Counted from the first letter of the stretch, positions 1-7,106 are shown. The stretch: DNA of 9,428 nt from Candidatus Tenebribacter mawsonii (GCA_030765665.1 JAVCCD010000063.1:1-9428); one strand, 5' to 3'. The notes: generated by a model not told the origin, from the sequence alone. Made by a program: numbers and translations.

Positions 1-503
1 ATCCAAACTTTTTTTACATGATATGGTGCTTCATCAACAATGGCAGTTAACTCCAACTTCCAACAGTCAACATCATTAAAGATCTCCTCTCCGATTGTTT
101 CTGCAGAATAAACCTCTGTTAACTCATTCTCTTCCATCATGTCTTCATAGGAAATATCAGAACCCATCATGGATTGACGCAACATGTGACCGGAAATCTG
201 AATTGTACGGTCTGCAGAAGGATTATATATCCAGAGTTTGTCATCAAGTTTAAGCATTTTAGTGCCAGCATCTTTTGGTGGTGCCAAGTATTCTGAGAAA
301 GAACGATCATCACCTTCTGTCCATGATCTTAGTTTCATAGTTCTGCTGCCGCGTCTACCATGCACAATCATCTGCGAAGATGAGATCATGCTTTTGGCAT
401 ACATGTTTGCATCGATCTGTCTGAGGATCTCATTCCCATCTGGATATTCAGCGTAAACCACAGAACAAAAAACTATCAGTATGAAAGTAATGATCTTTTT
501 CAT
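1..503 (-). CDS. Periplasmic outer-membrane lipoprotein-sorting (LolA-like) protein, C-terminus cut by window edge
   Basis: The first 167 residues are visible. Residues 1-18 form a Sec signal peptide (MKK, a hydrophobic run, then a likely cut after VYA), so the protein should be periplasmic. The segment at about residues 80-121 contains KMLKLDDKLWIYNPSADRT followed by QISGHMLRQSMMGSDISYED. This is the hallmark of the LolA_like (PF17131-type) family annotated as outer membrane lipoprotein-sorting protein, usually about 250 residues, so roughly 80-90 residues are probably missing. LolA-fold proteins shield lipid or acyl chains in the periplasm; that this one carries cargo for the adjacent ABC permeases is inferred from context. 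The ATG overlaps the TGA of the upstream permease (ATGA), which suggests translational coupling, and an AAGGAG ribosome site lies 8 nt upstream. Family assignment is confident; the cargo is unknown. Confidence 0.85.
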   Translation of the reverse strand, partial: MKKIITFILIVFCSVVYAEYPDGNEILRQIDANMYAKSMISSSQMIVHGRRGSRTMKLRSWTEGDDRSFSEYLAPPKDAGTKMLKLDDKLWIYNPSADRTIQISGHMLRQSMMGSDISYEDMMEENELTEVYSAETIGEEIFNDVDCWKLELTAIVDEAPYHVKKVW

Positions 504-1765
504 GTTTCCAACTCCTTGAATAATTGTGCGGTATTTCTTTTATATATTCCAATTCCAGAGAATAAGGCTCCAATAACGGATGCAATTACACCCGGAATGA
601 AACCAATGTAATAACTTGCCGGAGTTACCTGAGCTCGCATGGTTGAACTCATTATCACTTTCGCATCTTTCATCATGGAAGAAATGTCTATTCCATTATA
701 TTGGAGGAAGTAAGAGAATCCAAGCCCGATTGCTGTTCCAATAATGGTAGCTACAATTCCAACAAGAAAAGATTCCAATATTAATGAGCGGTAGATGTGT
801 CCCTTACTCTCTCCAATTGCCAGCCGAACACCAATTTCACCATATCTTCTAATTCCGTTCATCAATCCGGAATTCCACAAAACAAGTGACATAACAAATA
901 TGAATATAAAGATAAACATTCCCATGCGTTCATCCAGGGTTTTCAGTAAAAACTCCATCTGACCTTGTTTTTTGAGTGGCAACATTACTTCAGAAAACTC
1001 GTCAGTTTCATCATTGTATATTTCATTAAAAGATGCAGCTATTTTCAAAGTGGTTTCTTCATCGTATACAGGTAGGAAACCTAGTATTTCACTGGCAGAA
1101 TCTTCCATATCTAAAAAAGTACGTACATCAGATATATCTACTACAACCGCTCCACGATCCATAGCTTGAACCCCGAATCTAACCATACCGGCTACTGTGA
1201 AATTATGCATAGCCATCGAACCATACATTGTACTCCCGATTATCGTTATTTTATCATTAATATTTACTCCAAGTTTTTCTGCAATTTCCTGGCTGATAAG
1301 TATTTCTCCCTGTTTAGTTGGGAGATTTCCATTTGAAATTGCTTCCTTCAAATTCAAAAGATCTTGTTCGAAGGAATCTGAGAAAAGATCAACTCCAAAT
1401 CCAAAAACTTCACCCTGACTTAATGTTTCTCCTGTCTCATCAGGTAGATCGAGTAAACCACCAAAATAAATACGAGGTTGCCAATGCATTTGAGGATATT
1501 CATTGGATAACGTTCTAATTTTTTCACTCACATTCATCAATCCCAGATCAAAAGGTTTTTGGTCGATCATATCGTTGTATGCTCTGGTAATTATCTTTAC
1601 ATGCCCAGTTTCGAAACGGGCATTTTCCTCTATCAGCATTATTGTATAGCCATTTATCCAACTGTAAAATAGAACAGTTAGCATCACACCTGCTGAGATG
1701 ATGAGGATAGGGAAGAAGCTTCTGGAGCGATCCCTCAAGACGCCGATTGCTAAGAATTTTAACAT
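500..1765 (-). CDS. ABC transporter permease, FtsX/MacB (LolE-like) family, permease 1
   Basis: This is a 421-residue inner-membrane permease with the MacB/LolCE layout. One N-terminal membrane helix (about 17-36) is followed by a large periplasmic domain (about 40-280, MacB_PCD-like) and three C-terminal helices (about 281-301, 328-354 and 384-407). The cytoplasmic loop after the second helix (about 306-321) reads RRYGEIGVRLAIGESK, the FtsX-family coupling segment (R..EIG..rAiG) thought to contact the ATPase. The ATG has GAGGAA 6 nt upstream, and the gene starts 10 bp after the other permease. Unlike LolC/E for classical lipoproteins, nothing identifies the substrate. It probably pairs with the neighbouring permease as a heterodimer on the shared ATPase (inference). 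It ends in an ATGA overlap with the LolA-like gene. Confidence 0.88.
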   Translation of the reverse strand: MLKFLAIGVLRDRSRSFFPILIISAGVMLTVLFYSWINGYTIMLIEENARFETGHVKIITRAYNDMIDQKPFDLGLMNVSEKIRTLSNEYPQMHWQPRIYFGGLLDLPDETGETLSQGEVFGFGVDLFSDSFEQDLLNLKEAISNGNLPTKQGEILISQEIAEKLGVNINDKITIIGSTMYGSMAMHNFTVAGMVRFGVQAMDRGAVVVDISDVRTFLDMEDSASEILGFLPVYDEETTLKIAASFNEIYNDETDEFSEVMLPLKKQGQMEFLLKTLDERMGMFIFIFIFVMSLVLWNSGLMNGIRRYGEIGVRLAIGESKGHIYRSLILESFLVGIVATIIGTAIGLGFSYFLQYNGIDISSMMKDAKVIMSSTMRAQVTPASYYIGFIPGVIASVIGALFSGIGIYKRNTAQLFKELET

Positions 1766-1775
1766 AATATATTCC

Positions 1776-2948
1776 TCACTTTGTCATCTTTCCGCGTAAT
1801 GCATCGGTTGGTTTTAGTTTCGCTATTTTTCTAGTAGGAAGAAAACTAACTACTGTAATTGTAATTAAGACTAATACAATTGTTCCCAAAACTAGTTTCC
1901 AACCATAAACCGGATAAAGAGCATCATCCAAACCGCTCAAACCCCATTCTTTTGCATCCATTCCAATTTGCATTCCTACTTTTTGGAAATGATTCAATAA
2001 AGGGATACCATAAACGGCTCCCATAAAAATTGCTAATATAGCGTGTAGAATACCCTCCAATGTAAATAGTTGGATTATCTTGGGCCGAGTCATTCCCATT
2101 GCCATCATAGTTCCAATTTCTTTACGGCGACGGAATATAGCAAGTACCTGGGTATCAAAAATTGCCAGCATAGCCAGGAACAACATGAGAATGTACATGA
2201 TAGATGAACCAATGGTTTTGGCTTTGATCATGTTTGTAAGGTCAATAAGTAATATATCTAAATTTTTGTATTGCCAGCCAGTTATTTCCTGATCGAACAT
2301 TTCATCTTTTATTGTGATTATAGTTGCTTCGTTTGGAAGATCCAACATCTCCTGTAGAATTGGAAGCGATATCCAAACCTGATTGCTTTCTACCGTGATT
2401 ACAGTTGTTGAAAAAATATGAGAAACTTTTATATCACGAGCATCATAAGTTCCGTTTTTGTCTCGCCAGCGTAAAACTATATAATCTCCTTGCTTAATGT
2501 TCAGATTATCTGCAAATCCTGAGCCGATGATGCAATTTATTTCATTGTTAGAATTTACCAAATATTTAGTGGGAAGTTCTATAAGACTTTGATTCGGATC
2601 GATTCCCTTAAGCACAATATTACGCATTCTCCCATCAGGATAGATCGTAGCAGGAGCAAAGAGAATTGAAATTGCTTCTCCGCTGTCAATCTTCTTCTGT
2701 AGCTCTTCTGGAATTATAGAATGACTATTTTCCAAAGTGAATGGATCATAAGGGTCGTAAGTTTCCTGCCAATATTGCCCACCAGCTAAATTCCAATTTT
2801 TCATTTCACGTGCAGCATCATCCTGCCATCCCACATAAAAACCTTGAAGGGCGATTATAACGAAATATGAGAGCGATAGTATGAATATGTTTAACCATGT
2901 CCTTAAGCCAGCTCCTAATATGTTTTTAGTTGCTAATTTTAAGATCAT
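1776..2948 (-). CDS. ABC transporter permease, FtsX/MacB (LolC/E-like) family, permease 2
   Basis: This is a 390-residue permease of the same architecture: helix about 18-39, periplasmic domain about 40-245, then helices about 247-270, 297-318 and 350-371. FRRRKEIGTMMAMGMTRPK (about 272-290) is the FtsX coupling segment. The tail PTRKIAKLKPTDALRG is the conserved MacB/LolE C-terminal motif. Start choice: an in-frame TTG exists 6 nt earlier and would overlap the ATPase stop codon, but a perfect GGAGG (2955-2959) lies 6 nt before the ATG at 2948 and touches the TTG directly, so the ATG is preferred. Only 2 bp separate it from the ATPase stop. Sequence divergence from permease 1 suggests two specialised subunits, as in LolC/LolE, rather than a MacB homodimer. 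The substrate is not evident. Confidence 0.88.
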   Translation of the reverse strand: MILKLATKNILGAGLRTWLNIFILSLSYFVIIALQGFYVGWQDDAAREMKNWNLAGGQYWQETYDPYDPFTLENSHSIIPEELQKKIDSGEAISILFAPATIYPDGRMRNIVLKGIDPNQSLIELPTKYLVNSNNEINCIIGSGFADNLNIKQGDYIVLRWRDKNGTYDARDIKVSHIFSTTVITVESNQVWISLPILQEMLDLPNEATIITIKDEMFDQEITGWQYKNLDILLIDLTNMIKAKTIGSSIMYILMLFLAMLAIFDTQVLAIFRRRKEIGTMMAMGMTRPKIIQLFTLEGILHAILAIFMGAVYGIPLLNHFQKVGMQIGMDAKEWGLSGLDDALYPVYGWKLVLGTIVLVLITITVVSFLPTRKIAKLKPTDALRGKMTK

Positions 2949-2950
2949 AT

Positions 2951-3643
2951 TCAACCTCCATTAATTATTTCATCATTAGCAACTTTGCCATCAACCAGGG
3001 TGATCTTTCGTTTGAGATAGGAAATTACTTTTGCATCGTGTGTGGAGAAAATAAATGTAGTTCCAAGCTCTTCGTTTAATTTTTTCATTGTCTTAAGAAT
3101 ATGATGCGAATTTTCAGCATCAAGATTAGCTGTGGGTTCATCTGCCAAAACCAGCGAAGGTTTTTTTACAATAGCACGGGCAATGGCAACACGCTGGCAT
3201 TCTCCACCGGAAAGCTGGGCAGGACGTGATTTAATTTTATCGGTCAGCCCAACCCATTTCAATGCATCTGAAACTGCCTTTTTACGTTCCACAGCAGACA
3301 TCCCCAAAAGTATAAGCGGGAATTCAACGTTTTCATAAACTGTGTATACCGGCAGTAGATTGTAAGTTTGGAAGATGAACCCAATATGTTCACTTCGTAA
3401 TCGTGAAGATTGTTTAGCAGACAAAGATTTTACCTCGTTTCCCATTACTTCTACTTTGCCTTCTGTTTGAACATCAAGTGAGCCTATAATATTTAGCAGA
3501 GTTGTTTTACCAGAGCCGCTAGGACCTACTATCCCTGTAAATTCACCTTTTTCAAACTTCAGATCAATATTTTTTAATGCAGTGAATTTTCCTTTTCCTA
3601 TTGGATAACTTTTGAACATTTCATTGATCTTGATAAGAACCAT
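2951..3643 (-). CDS. ABC transporter ATP-binding protein, MacB/LolD family
   Basis: This is a 230-residue cytoplasmic ATPase with every catalytic motif intact: Walker A GPSGSGKT (40-47), Q-loop Q92, signature LSGGE (144-148), Walker B LVLADEP (164-170), a D-loop in TANLD (171-175) and the switch histidine H202 (STHD). The length and the segment FQTYNLLPVYTVYENVEFPL are typical of the LolD/MacB/FtsE class, which drives mechanotransmission by FtsX-type permeases rather than passing substrate through a channel. A strong GAGGAG ribosome site sits 5 nt before the ATG. It lies between the barrel gene (19-bp gap) and the two permeases it presumably powers. The LolD-like class is secure; a specific orthologue name is not justified. 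Confidence 0.93.
   Translation of the reverse strand: MVLIKINEMFKSYPIGKGKFTALKNIDLKFEKGEFTGIVGPSGSGKTTLLNIIGSLDVQTEGKVEVMGNEVKSLSAKQSSRLRSEHIGFIFQTYNLLPVYTVYENVEFPLILLGMSAVERKKAVSDALKWVGLTDKIKSRPAQLSGGECQRVAIARAIVKKPSLVLADEPTANLDAENSHHILKTMKKLNEELGTTFIFSTHDAKVISYLKRKITLVDGKVANDEIINGG
2955..2959 (-). promoter_or_regulatory. Ribosome binding site that decides the start of permease 2
   Basis: GGAGG on the minus strand lies 6 nt upstream of the ATG at 2948. It leaves no spacing for the alternative TTG at 2954, which therefore looks unused. The site lies within the last codons of the ATPase gene. Confidence 0.7.
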
Positions 3644-3662
3644 AATTACTCCTCATATTTTA

Positions 3663-4733
3663 CTAGAATTTTGTTTCCAACATTAATTGAACTGAAGCTC
3701 CACTTTCTTTATCGATATTTTGCGAATTATTTTGATCTGAATTCCAGAAGAGATTCAAATATATTGAAAGATAATCATAATTACGATTATAAGATAAAAA
3801 CCAATTATACAATTCAGGTTGCCAATTATAGGTTAATATGCTTCTTACAGAATCGAACATTCCAAGAGGATAGCTGATCAATAATGAACTTGCTCCAGAT
3901 CTATCAGTTGGTTTCCAGATATCTTCTTGCACTTCCGAAAAATATTGATGCTCAAACAAGCTGTAAATCCCATTTCCTATCCCAAATGTGTAATCTGTTC
4001 CTAAACTAAGTAATCGTGAATAGTTGTTTTGTTCTAATCTGTTATAAACATTTAAACATGATTCGATCCAGAAGCCTAATGTCATATCCCAACGCAGATC
4101 AATACCATATTTTGTTTCGTTATCAAAAGACTGTAAAACTGTTGGACTGTGATGAACAGAAAAGCCTGCTTCACAATATTGGAAAGGATATTGGATTCTA
4201 CCGCCAAATTCAAGATTATCTTCTTCATGAAAGAATTTATCGAACGAGGTTTCATTACGATTCCCCCAAACGCCCCACAACCAGATATTTGCATTATTCA
4301 CAAAATAGTATCTTCCAAGAAGTGCTTTTACACCTTCGGTAGTTTGAGAAATATCCTTAGGATTGATACTGTCGAACCATTGAAGTGAACGAAGAATTTG
4401 AGCGGGTCCAAAATTAATTTTTTGTAATCCCACTCTTAATTCTGTTTGAGACGAAGAACATCTAAGCCAGCTTCTATATAATTTTGAAGAAAGTTCCAAT
4501 TCACTATTTTTGCATGATAAATTAAAATCGTATGAAATCTCACTATCTACTACAATATTATCATGCCTGAATAGTTCTAGTCCAAGTTCAGGTCTGTATA
4601 GCAGAGATGATTCAAATTCATGATCATCAGATAAAGTCGTGGTTGATAATATATAATGATTCAAATCTATTTCAATACAATTTATAGAGGTTATAAACAA
4701 TGTGAAGATGAACAGGGTTATTGTTTTTTTCAT
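3663..4733 (-). CDS. Probable outer-membrane beta-barrel protein of the transporter operon
   Basis: This 356-residue protein has a Sec signal peptide (MKKTITLFIFTLFI, cut near residue 19). The rest alternates polar and aromatic/hydrophobic residues in short segments, rich in W, Y and F, and ends in LETKF. A terminal phenylalanine is the usual BAM recognition signal of outer-membrane barrels. The segment at about 100-127, RVGLQKINFGPA through RSLQWFDSINPKD, matches the R.G.Q...G......FD.inP.D pattern found in DUF1302-like and porin-type barrels. The specific family is not certain. It is the first gene of the transporter set: its ATG overlaps the stop of the small upstream ORF (ATGA), and the ATPase follows 19 bp later. 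Its inferred job is the outer-membrane end of the export route. A cysteine at 19 is not preceded by a good lipobox. Confidence 0.75.
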   Translation of the reverse strand: MKKTITLFIFTLFITSINCIEIDLNHYILSTTTLSDDHEFESSLLYRPELGLELFRHDNIVVDSEISYDFNLSCKNSELELSSKLYRSWLRCSSSQTELRVGLQKINFGPAQILRSLQWFDSINPKDISQTTEGVKALLGRYYFVNNANIWLWGVWGNRNETSFDKFFHEEDNLEFGGRIQYPFQYCEAGFSVHHSPTVLQSFDNETKYGIDLRWDMTLGFWIESCLNVYNRLEQNNYSRLLSLGTDYTFGIGNGIYSLFEHQYFSEVQEDIWKPTDRSGASSLLISYPLGMFDSVRSILTYNWQPELYNWFLSYNRNYDYLSIYLNLFWNSDQNNSQNIDKESGASVQLMLETKF

Positions 4734-4954
4734 TTCGAGCCTATATAAGCTGTTTTGAAAGCATCAAAAAAATCTTTATCAAATGTTTGAAAAGAATCTG
4801 GAGGGGCTCCCAGTATTCGCTCAACAGATCTTTGGTAGATCATAAAATGTTCAAACATCTCCTCAATTTTTTTAAATTCGCCTAATGTTTGGCAGCTGCC
4901 ACGCTCTTTTCGCTTCTCTTCTTGCTTGGCTGTGGGCACTTTTGTTAGGCACAT
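4730..4954 (-). CDS. Small ORF of unknown function, possibly the C-terminal remnant of a larger protein
   Basis: I do not recognise this 74-codon ORF. The first 21 residues (MCLTKVPTAKQEEKRKERG and on) are lysine/arginine-rich and low in complexity. They are encoded by a GC-richer stretch lying inside an attC-like inverted repeat. From about residue 25 onward the sequence (GEFKKIEEMFEHFMIYQRS, then a tail with F, D and K) looks like an ordinary alpha-helical domain end. It begins 9 bp after the DprA-like gene, with only a weak purine-rich leader, and its stop overlaps the barrel start (ATGA). A regulator such as TetR often heads operons of this kind, so it could be a regulator that lost its N-terminal DNA-binding part. 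That is speculation from position and size. It may also be a genuine small coupled gene. Confidence 0.4.
   Translation of the reverse strand: MCLTKVPTAKQEEKRKERGSCQTLGEFKKIEEMFEHFMIYQRSVERILGAPPDSFQTFDKDFFDAFKTAYIGSK
4880..4950 (-). other. attC-like imperfect inverted repeat / possible recombination scar
   Basis: On the minus strand GCCTAAC (4950-4944) and ATTAGGC (4886-4880) bracket 71 bp that are roughly half G+C, clearly richer than the flanks. GCCTAAC fits the integron core consensus RYYYAAC. The other end differs from GTTRRRY only in its first base. Inside, CCAC can pair with GTGG and TG with CA around one bulged C, recalling the L''/L' arms of attC. The site begins 13 nt after the stop of the DprA-like gene, where an attC would sit behind a cassette gene. 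The arms are short and the spacers unequal, and no integrase is visible. Confidence 0.25.
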
Positions 4955-4963
4955 TTCTTTTCT

Positions 4964-5515
4964 TTACCATACTTCAAATTTTTTTCCGCTTCTATCAATC
5001 TTCAGCAACTTCTCAAGCTTTCCGTTTTTAGTAGCAAAAGTAACTACAACTTCATCAGCGATTTCGAGTATTACTTCATTTCTTTTGTAGCAAGACTCTC
5101 TGGAATTCTGAGTAATATTATCATCAAATGGAGAAATTACAAGTAACCGATTTTCTTTTATTGCTTTTCTTTGTTCGATTGGAAAACGCTTTTTCATATT
5201 TCTGGCTAAAACCATAATAATCGGCTGAGTTCCTTTCAAAAGAAAATCCAGAACATCTTTTTCAATTTTAGAATGAAAACCGGAAATTATACAAACACCT
5301 TTGTCTCGCTGATTTATTGCCCAATCGTAAGATTTAAGAATTAGATGAGAAGGACATTTTTGTGAGCAGAAAAAAGCAACTTTATGATGATGTAGAATTT
5401 CCTTGTTTCCAAGATATGTAAATTTGTTTTTGTCTATTTCTAAATCTCTAATTATCATCTTTCTATCAAATAAAGAAATCGTTGCTACAGAGGAAGTTAT
5501 GGATAAGGTTTTCAT
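4964..5515 (-). CDS. Short stand-alone DprA-like (SLOG/Rossmann-fold) protein
   Basis: This is a 183-residue protein consisting of little more than one Rossmann-like DprA/SMF core. Matches to the DprA pattern run in order: VAFFCSQKCPSH (46-57, the place of VaivGsR..S), IISGFHSKIEKDVL (76-89, the SG...GID region), a strand IIMVLAR (99-105), FPIEQRKAI with LLVISPF (111-130, the P.E...... ll.SE region) and RNEVILEIADEVVV (145-158, RN..I..l.d.vvV). It lacks the N-terminal SAM and C-terminal winged-helix parts of competence DprA. The SGFHS and ISPF variants recall the short stand-alone family often annotated as DprA. Full DprA loads RecA on single-stranded DNA; the role of the short form is not established. 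An in-frame TTG at 5551 would overlap the upstream gene but has no ribosome site, so the ATG at 5515 was chosen (26 bp after the upstream stop). Confidence 0.7.
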   Translation of the reverse strand: MKTLSITSSVATISLFDRKMIIRDLEIDKNKFTYLGNKEILHHHKVAFFCSQKCPSHLILKSYDWAINQRDKGVCIISGFHSKIEKDVLDFLLKGTQPIIMVLARNMKKRFPIEQRKAIKENRLLVISPFDDNITQNSRESCYKRNEVILEIADEVVVTFATKNGKLEKLLKIDRSGKKFEVW

Positions 5516-5541
5516 TAAAACAAGATTCTCATCAAATAAGA

Positions 5542-6996
5542 TTAAGCCCAAAATGGTATATATTTTTTGAACTTTCTCGATTTGCTATTCGGATCATTAT
5601 CTTTTATCAATTCACTATCTAAAGTGTCTTTGATTATTCTGGAAGCAATTGCTGAATTCTTATCATCAATGTTAAAGCGTTTTCTCAAACTTTGATTAGT
5701 CATTTTCTCATTTGAAACATAACCCAAACAGCAATGTTGATAGCAGGCTCTTACTTTGTCATTCTTATCCATATCATTCAGATTTTGCTTAGAGAATAAA
5801 ATTGCCTTGGTATGTTTTTCACTTTTTTGGAAATCGGGAGCTGGTAGTTGATATGATTCTATATTAAGGATTACCTTATCAATTCCACTTCCTTTTTCTT
5901 CACAAATGTTTATTCGACGCATAAATGATGCCAATCTTTCATTTCGTGACTGATATTCATCAATGAATCTATTTGTAGTAATTAACGGAATACCTGGATT
6001 TGTGAATTCAATTCGATCAGTGAATATTTCTATTACGGGATTGCTGCCGCCGATTCTGAAATCTTGATGGATTAACATATTGGCTGCTAATTCACGGATT
6101 GCAATTTTGGGGTACATTCTTACTTCTTTTCGGAAAGCTTTACCAATCTCTTCATTAGCTGGTAATTGTGAATTTACCCAATCCAATAGACCTGCAAATC
6201 CAATTGCATAACCTTTTCCGCCTATTTGTTCTCTTTCTGTTTGAACTCGATTCTTGCCTGAATATACGATTACTCGAATTGCTTTTCTCCAAAGAGTGGG
6301 GAAATTTGAAAGATCTTTTGCAAAAAGAAGTCCTCCCAGATTTGTAATTGAGTATTTACCGAATGAATTCTTTTTGATGAAGTTTTCTGAAATAAATTTT
6401 TCTAAAACTGATTCTCGATTTGTTGGATACGGAATTTCAAAAAAATCAAAATATGCTTGTGTATCAAGCAAAGAGATTACTTCGTCAGAAAGTATGTTTT
6501 CTAAAGCAAACTCAGAACTGAAACTCTGAGTTGTTGGTTGAATCCAAAGCTGTTTTTCAAGCTTGGGAAAATCGTGCAGTTTTCTGGTAATGGATTCAAT
6601 ACGAATATAGTCAGTATTGGAAAATCGAGTTGGTTGACCGCTTGCGGCTGGAATTTGAAATAACACAATATTCTTATTTTCAAATGTAAAACTGAAATAA
6701 CTAAAATCTATTTTGGGATCTAATCTCTGCATTAACCAGTTTTTAAGTTCCTCATTCCCAACTTTTTTTGTGGCAGGATTAAAAGTACATCCCAATGTTT
6801 TGTGTGTTTGGTTTTCAATTCCGAATATGAGGTAACCAAAAGAATGCTTTTGAATTGCTGCACTATTCGATAAAGAGGAAAGCGCTTTTCCTATTTCTTC
6901 TTTTGAATGAAAATCTTTTTTGAATTCCACCCATTCATTTTCTTTTGGTAAAGACTTCAAATCTATCAATAATTCAGTTAAAACTTTTTCCGTCAT
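5542..6996 (-). CDS. AlbA_2 (Schlafen-type) domain / GHKL ATPase-like / winged-helix protein
   Basis: This is a 484-residue cytoplasmic protein of the family often annotated as putative transcriptional regulator or, misleadingly, ATP-dependent DNA helicase RecG; no helicase motifs are present. Domain order: AlbA_2 at about 20-140 (EWVEFKKDF, GYLIFGIEN, YIRIESITRKL); a linker; a HATPase_c_4-like domain at about 290-380, with RELAANMLIHQDF resembling the GHKL N-box, DRIEFTNPGIP and EEKGSGIDKV; then a winged helix at about 415-480 (MTNQSLRKRF is the recognition-helix region). Such proteins often travel with restriction-modification genes, and some AlbA_2 proteins act in phage defence. The ATG has GGAG 7 nt upstream. 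A repeated TTATTTGA octamer lies in its promoter region, so autoregulation is possible (inference). Confidence 0.85.
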   Translation of the reverse strand: MTEKVLTELLIDLKSLPKENEWVEFKKDFHSKEEIGKALSSLSNSAAIQKHSFGYLIFGIENQTHKTLGCTFNPATKKVGNEELKNWLMQRLDPKIDFSYFSFTFENKNIVLFQIPAASGQPTRFSNTDYIRIESITRKLHDFPKLEKQLWIQPTTQSFSSEFALENILSDEVISLLDTQAYFDFFEIPYPTNRESVLEKFISENFIKKNSFGKYSITNLGGLLFAKDLSNFPTLWRKAIRVIVYSGKNRVQTEREQIGGKGYAIGFAGLLDWVNSQLPANEEIGKAFRKEVRMYPKIAIRELAANMLIHQDFRIGGSNPVIEIFTDRIEFTNPGIPLITTNRFIDEYQSRNERLASFMRRINICEEKGSGIDKVILNIESYQLPAPDFQKSEKHTKAILFSKQNLNDMDKNDKVRACYQHCCLGYVSNEKMTNQSLRKRFNIDDKNSAIASRIIKDTLDSELIKDNDPNSKSRKFKKYIPFWA

Positions 6997-7006
6997 TTTT
7001 CTTCTC

Positions 7007-7028
7007 CCATCAAATAACCATCAAATAA
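7007..7028 (-). repeat. Perfect tandem 11-bp repeat in the leader of the AlbA_2 gene
   Basis: TTATTTGATGG occurs twice head-to-tail on the minus strand, 11 nt per unit (about one helical turn), just ahead of the GGGAGAAG ribosome site of the AlbA_2 gene. The TTATTTGA part recurs at 7060-7067 and 7087-7094 (same strand), and again at 5532-5539 and 5466-5473 around the start of the DprA-like gene. This is a plausible operator array, perhaps bound by the winged-helix protein itself. Confidence 0.5.
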
Positions 7029-7033
7029 AGATA

Positions 7034-7063
7034 TCTATATATTACAACAAGTTACAGCTTCAA
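7034..7063 (-). promoter_or_regulatory. Candidate sigma-70-type promoter for the AlbA_2 / DprA-like genes
   Basis: On the minus strand TTGAAG (7063-7058) and TATAGA (7039-7034) are separated by 18 bp, which would start transcription near 7027, about 30 nt before the ATG and right on the TTATTTGATGG repeats. A second candidate is TTGACA (7090-7085) with TATTAT at a short 15-bp spacing. AT-rich DNA yields such matches easily. Confidence 0.3.
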
Positions 7064-7106
7064 ATAATAAGTTTCTCCATTATCTGTCAAATAAGATATT
7101 TTCCCA

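Noticed and set aside
2952..2954. TTG as the start of permease 2
   Set aside because: The GGAGG ribosome site directly abuts it, while it sits 6 nt from the ATG at 2948.
4016..4342. Plus-strand 108-codon open frame inside the barrel gene
   Set aside because: It is antisense to a gene with a signal peptide, barrel pattern and operon context; the translation shows no domain.
4674..4733. Lipoprotein signal in the barrel protein (SINC, Cys19)
   Set aside because: Asparagine before the cysteine does not fit the lipobox, and the C-terminal phenylalanine and barrel pattern point to an integral outer-membrane protein.
5549..5551. TTG as the start of the DprA-like gene
   Set aside because: It lacks any ribosome site and would only add a 12-residue tail overlapping the AlbA_2 gene; the ATG at 5515 fits the domain start better.
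5542..6996. RecG helicase assignment for the AlbA_2 protein
   Set aside because: No Walker A or helicase motifs are present; the similarity is to the AlbA_2/HATPase family that inherited that name in databases.
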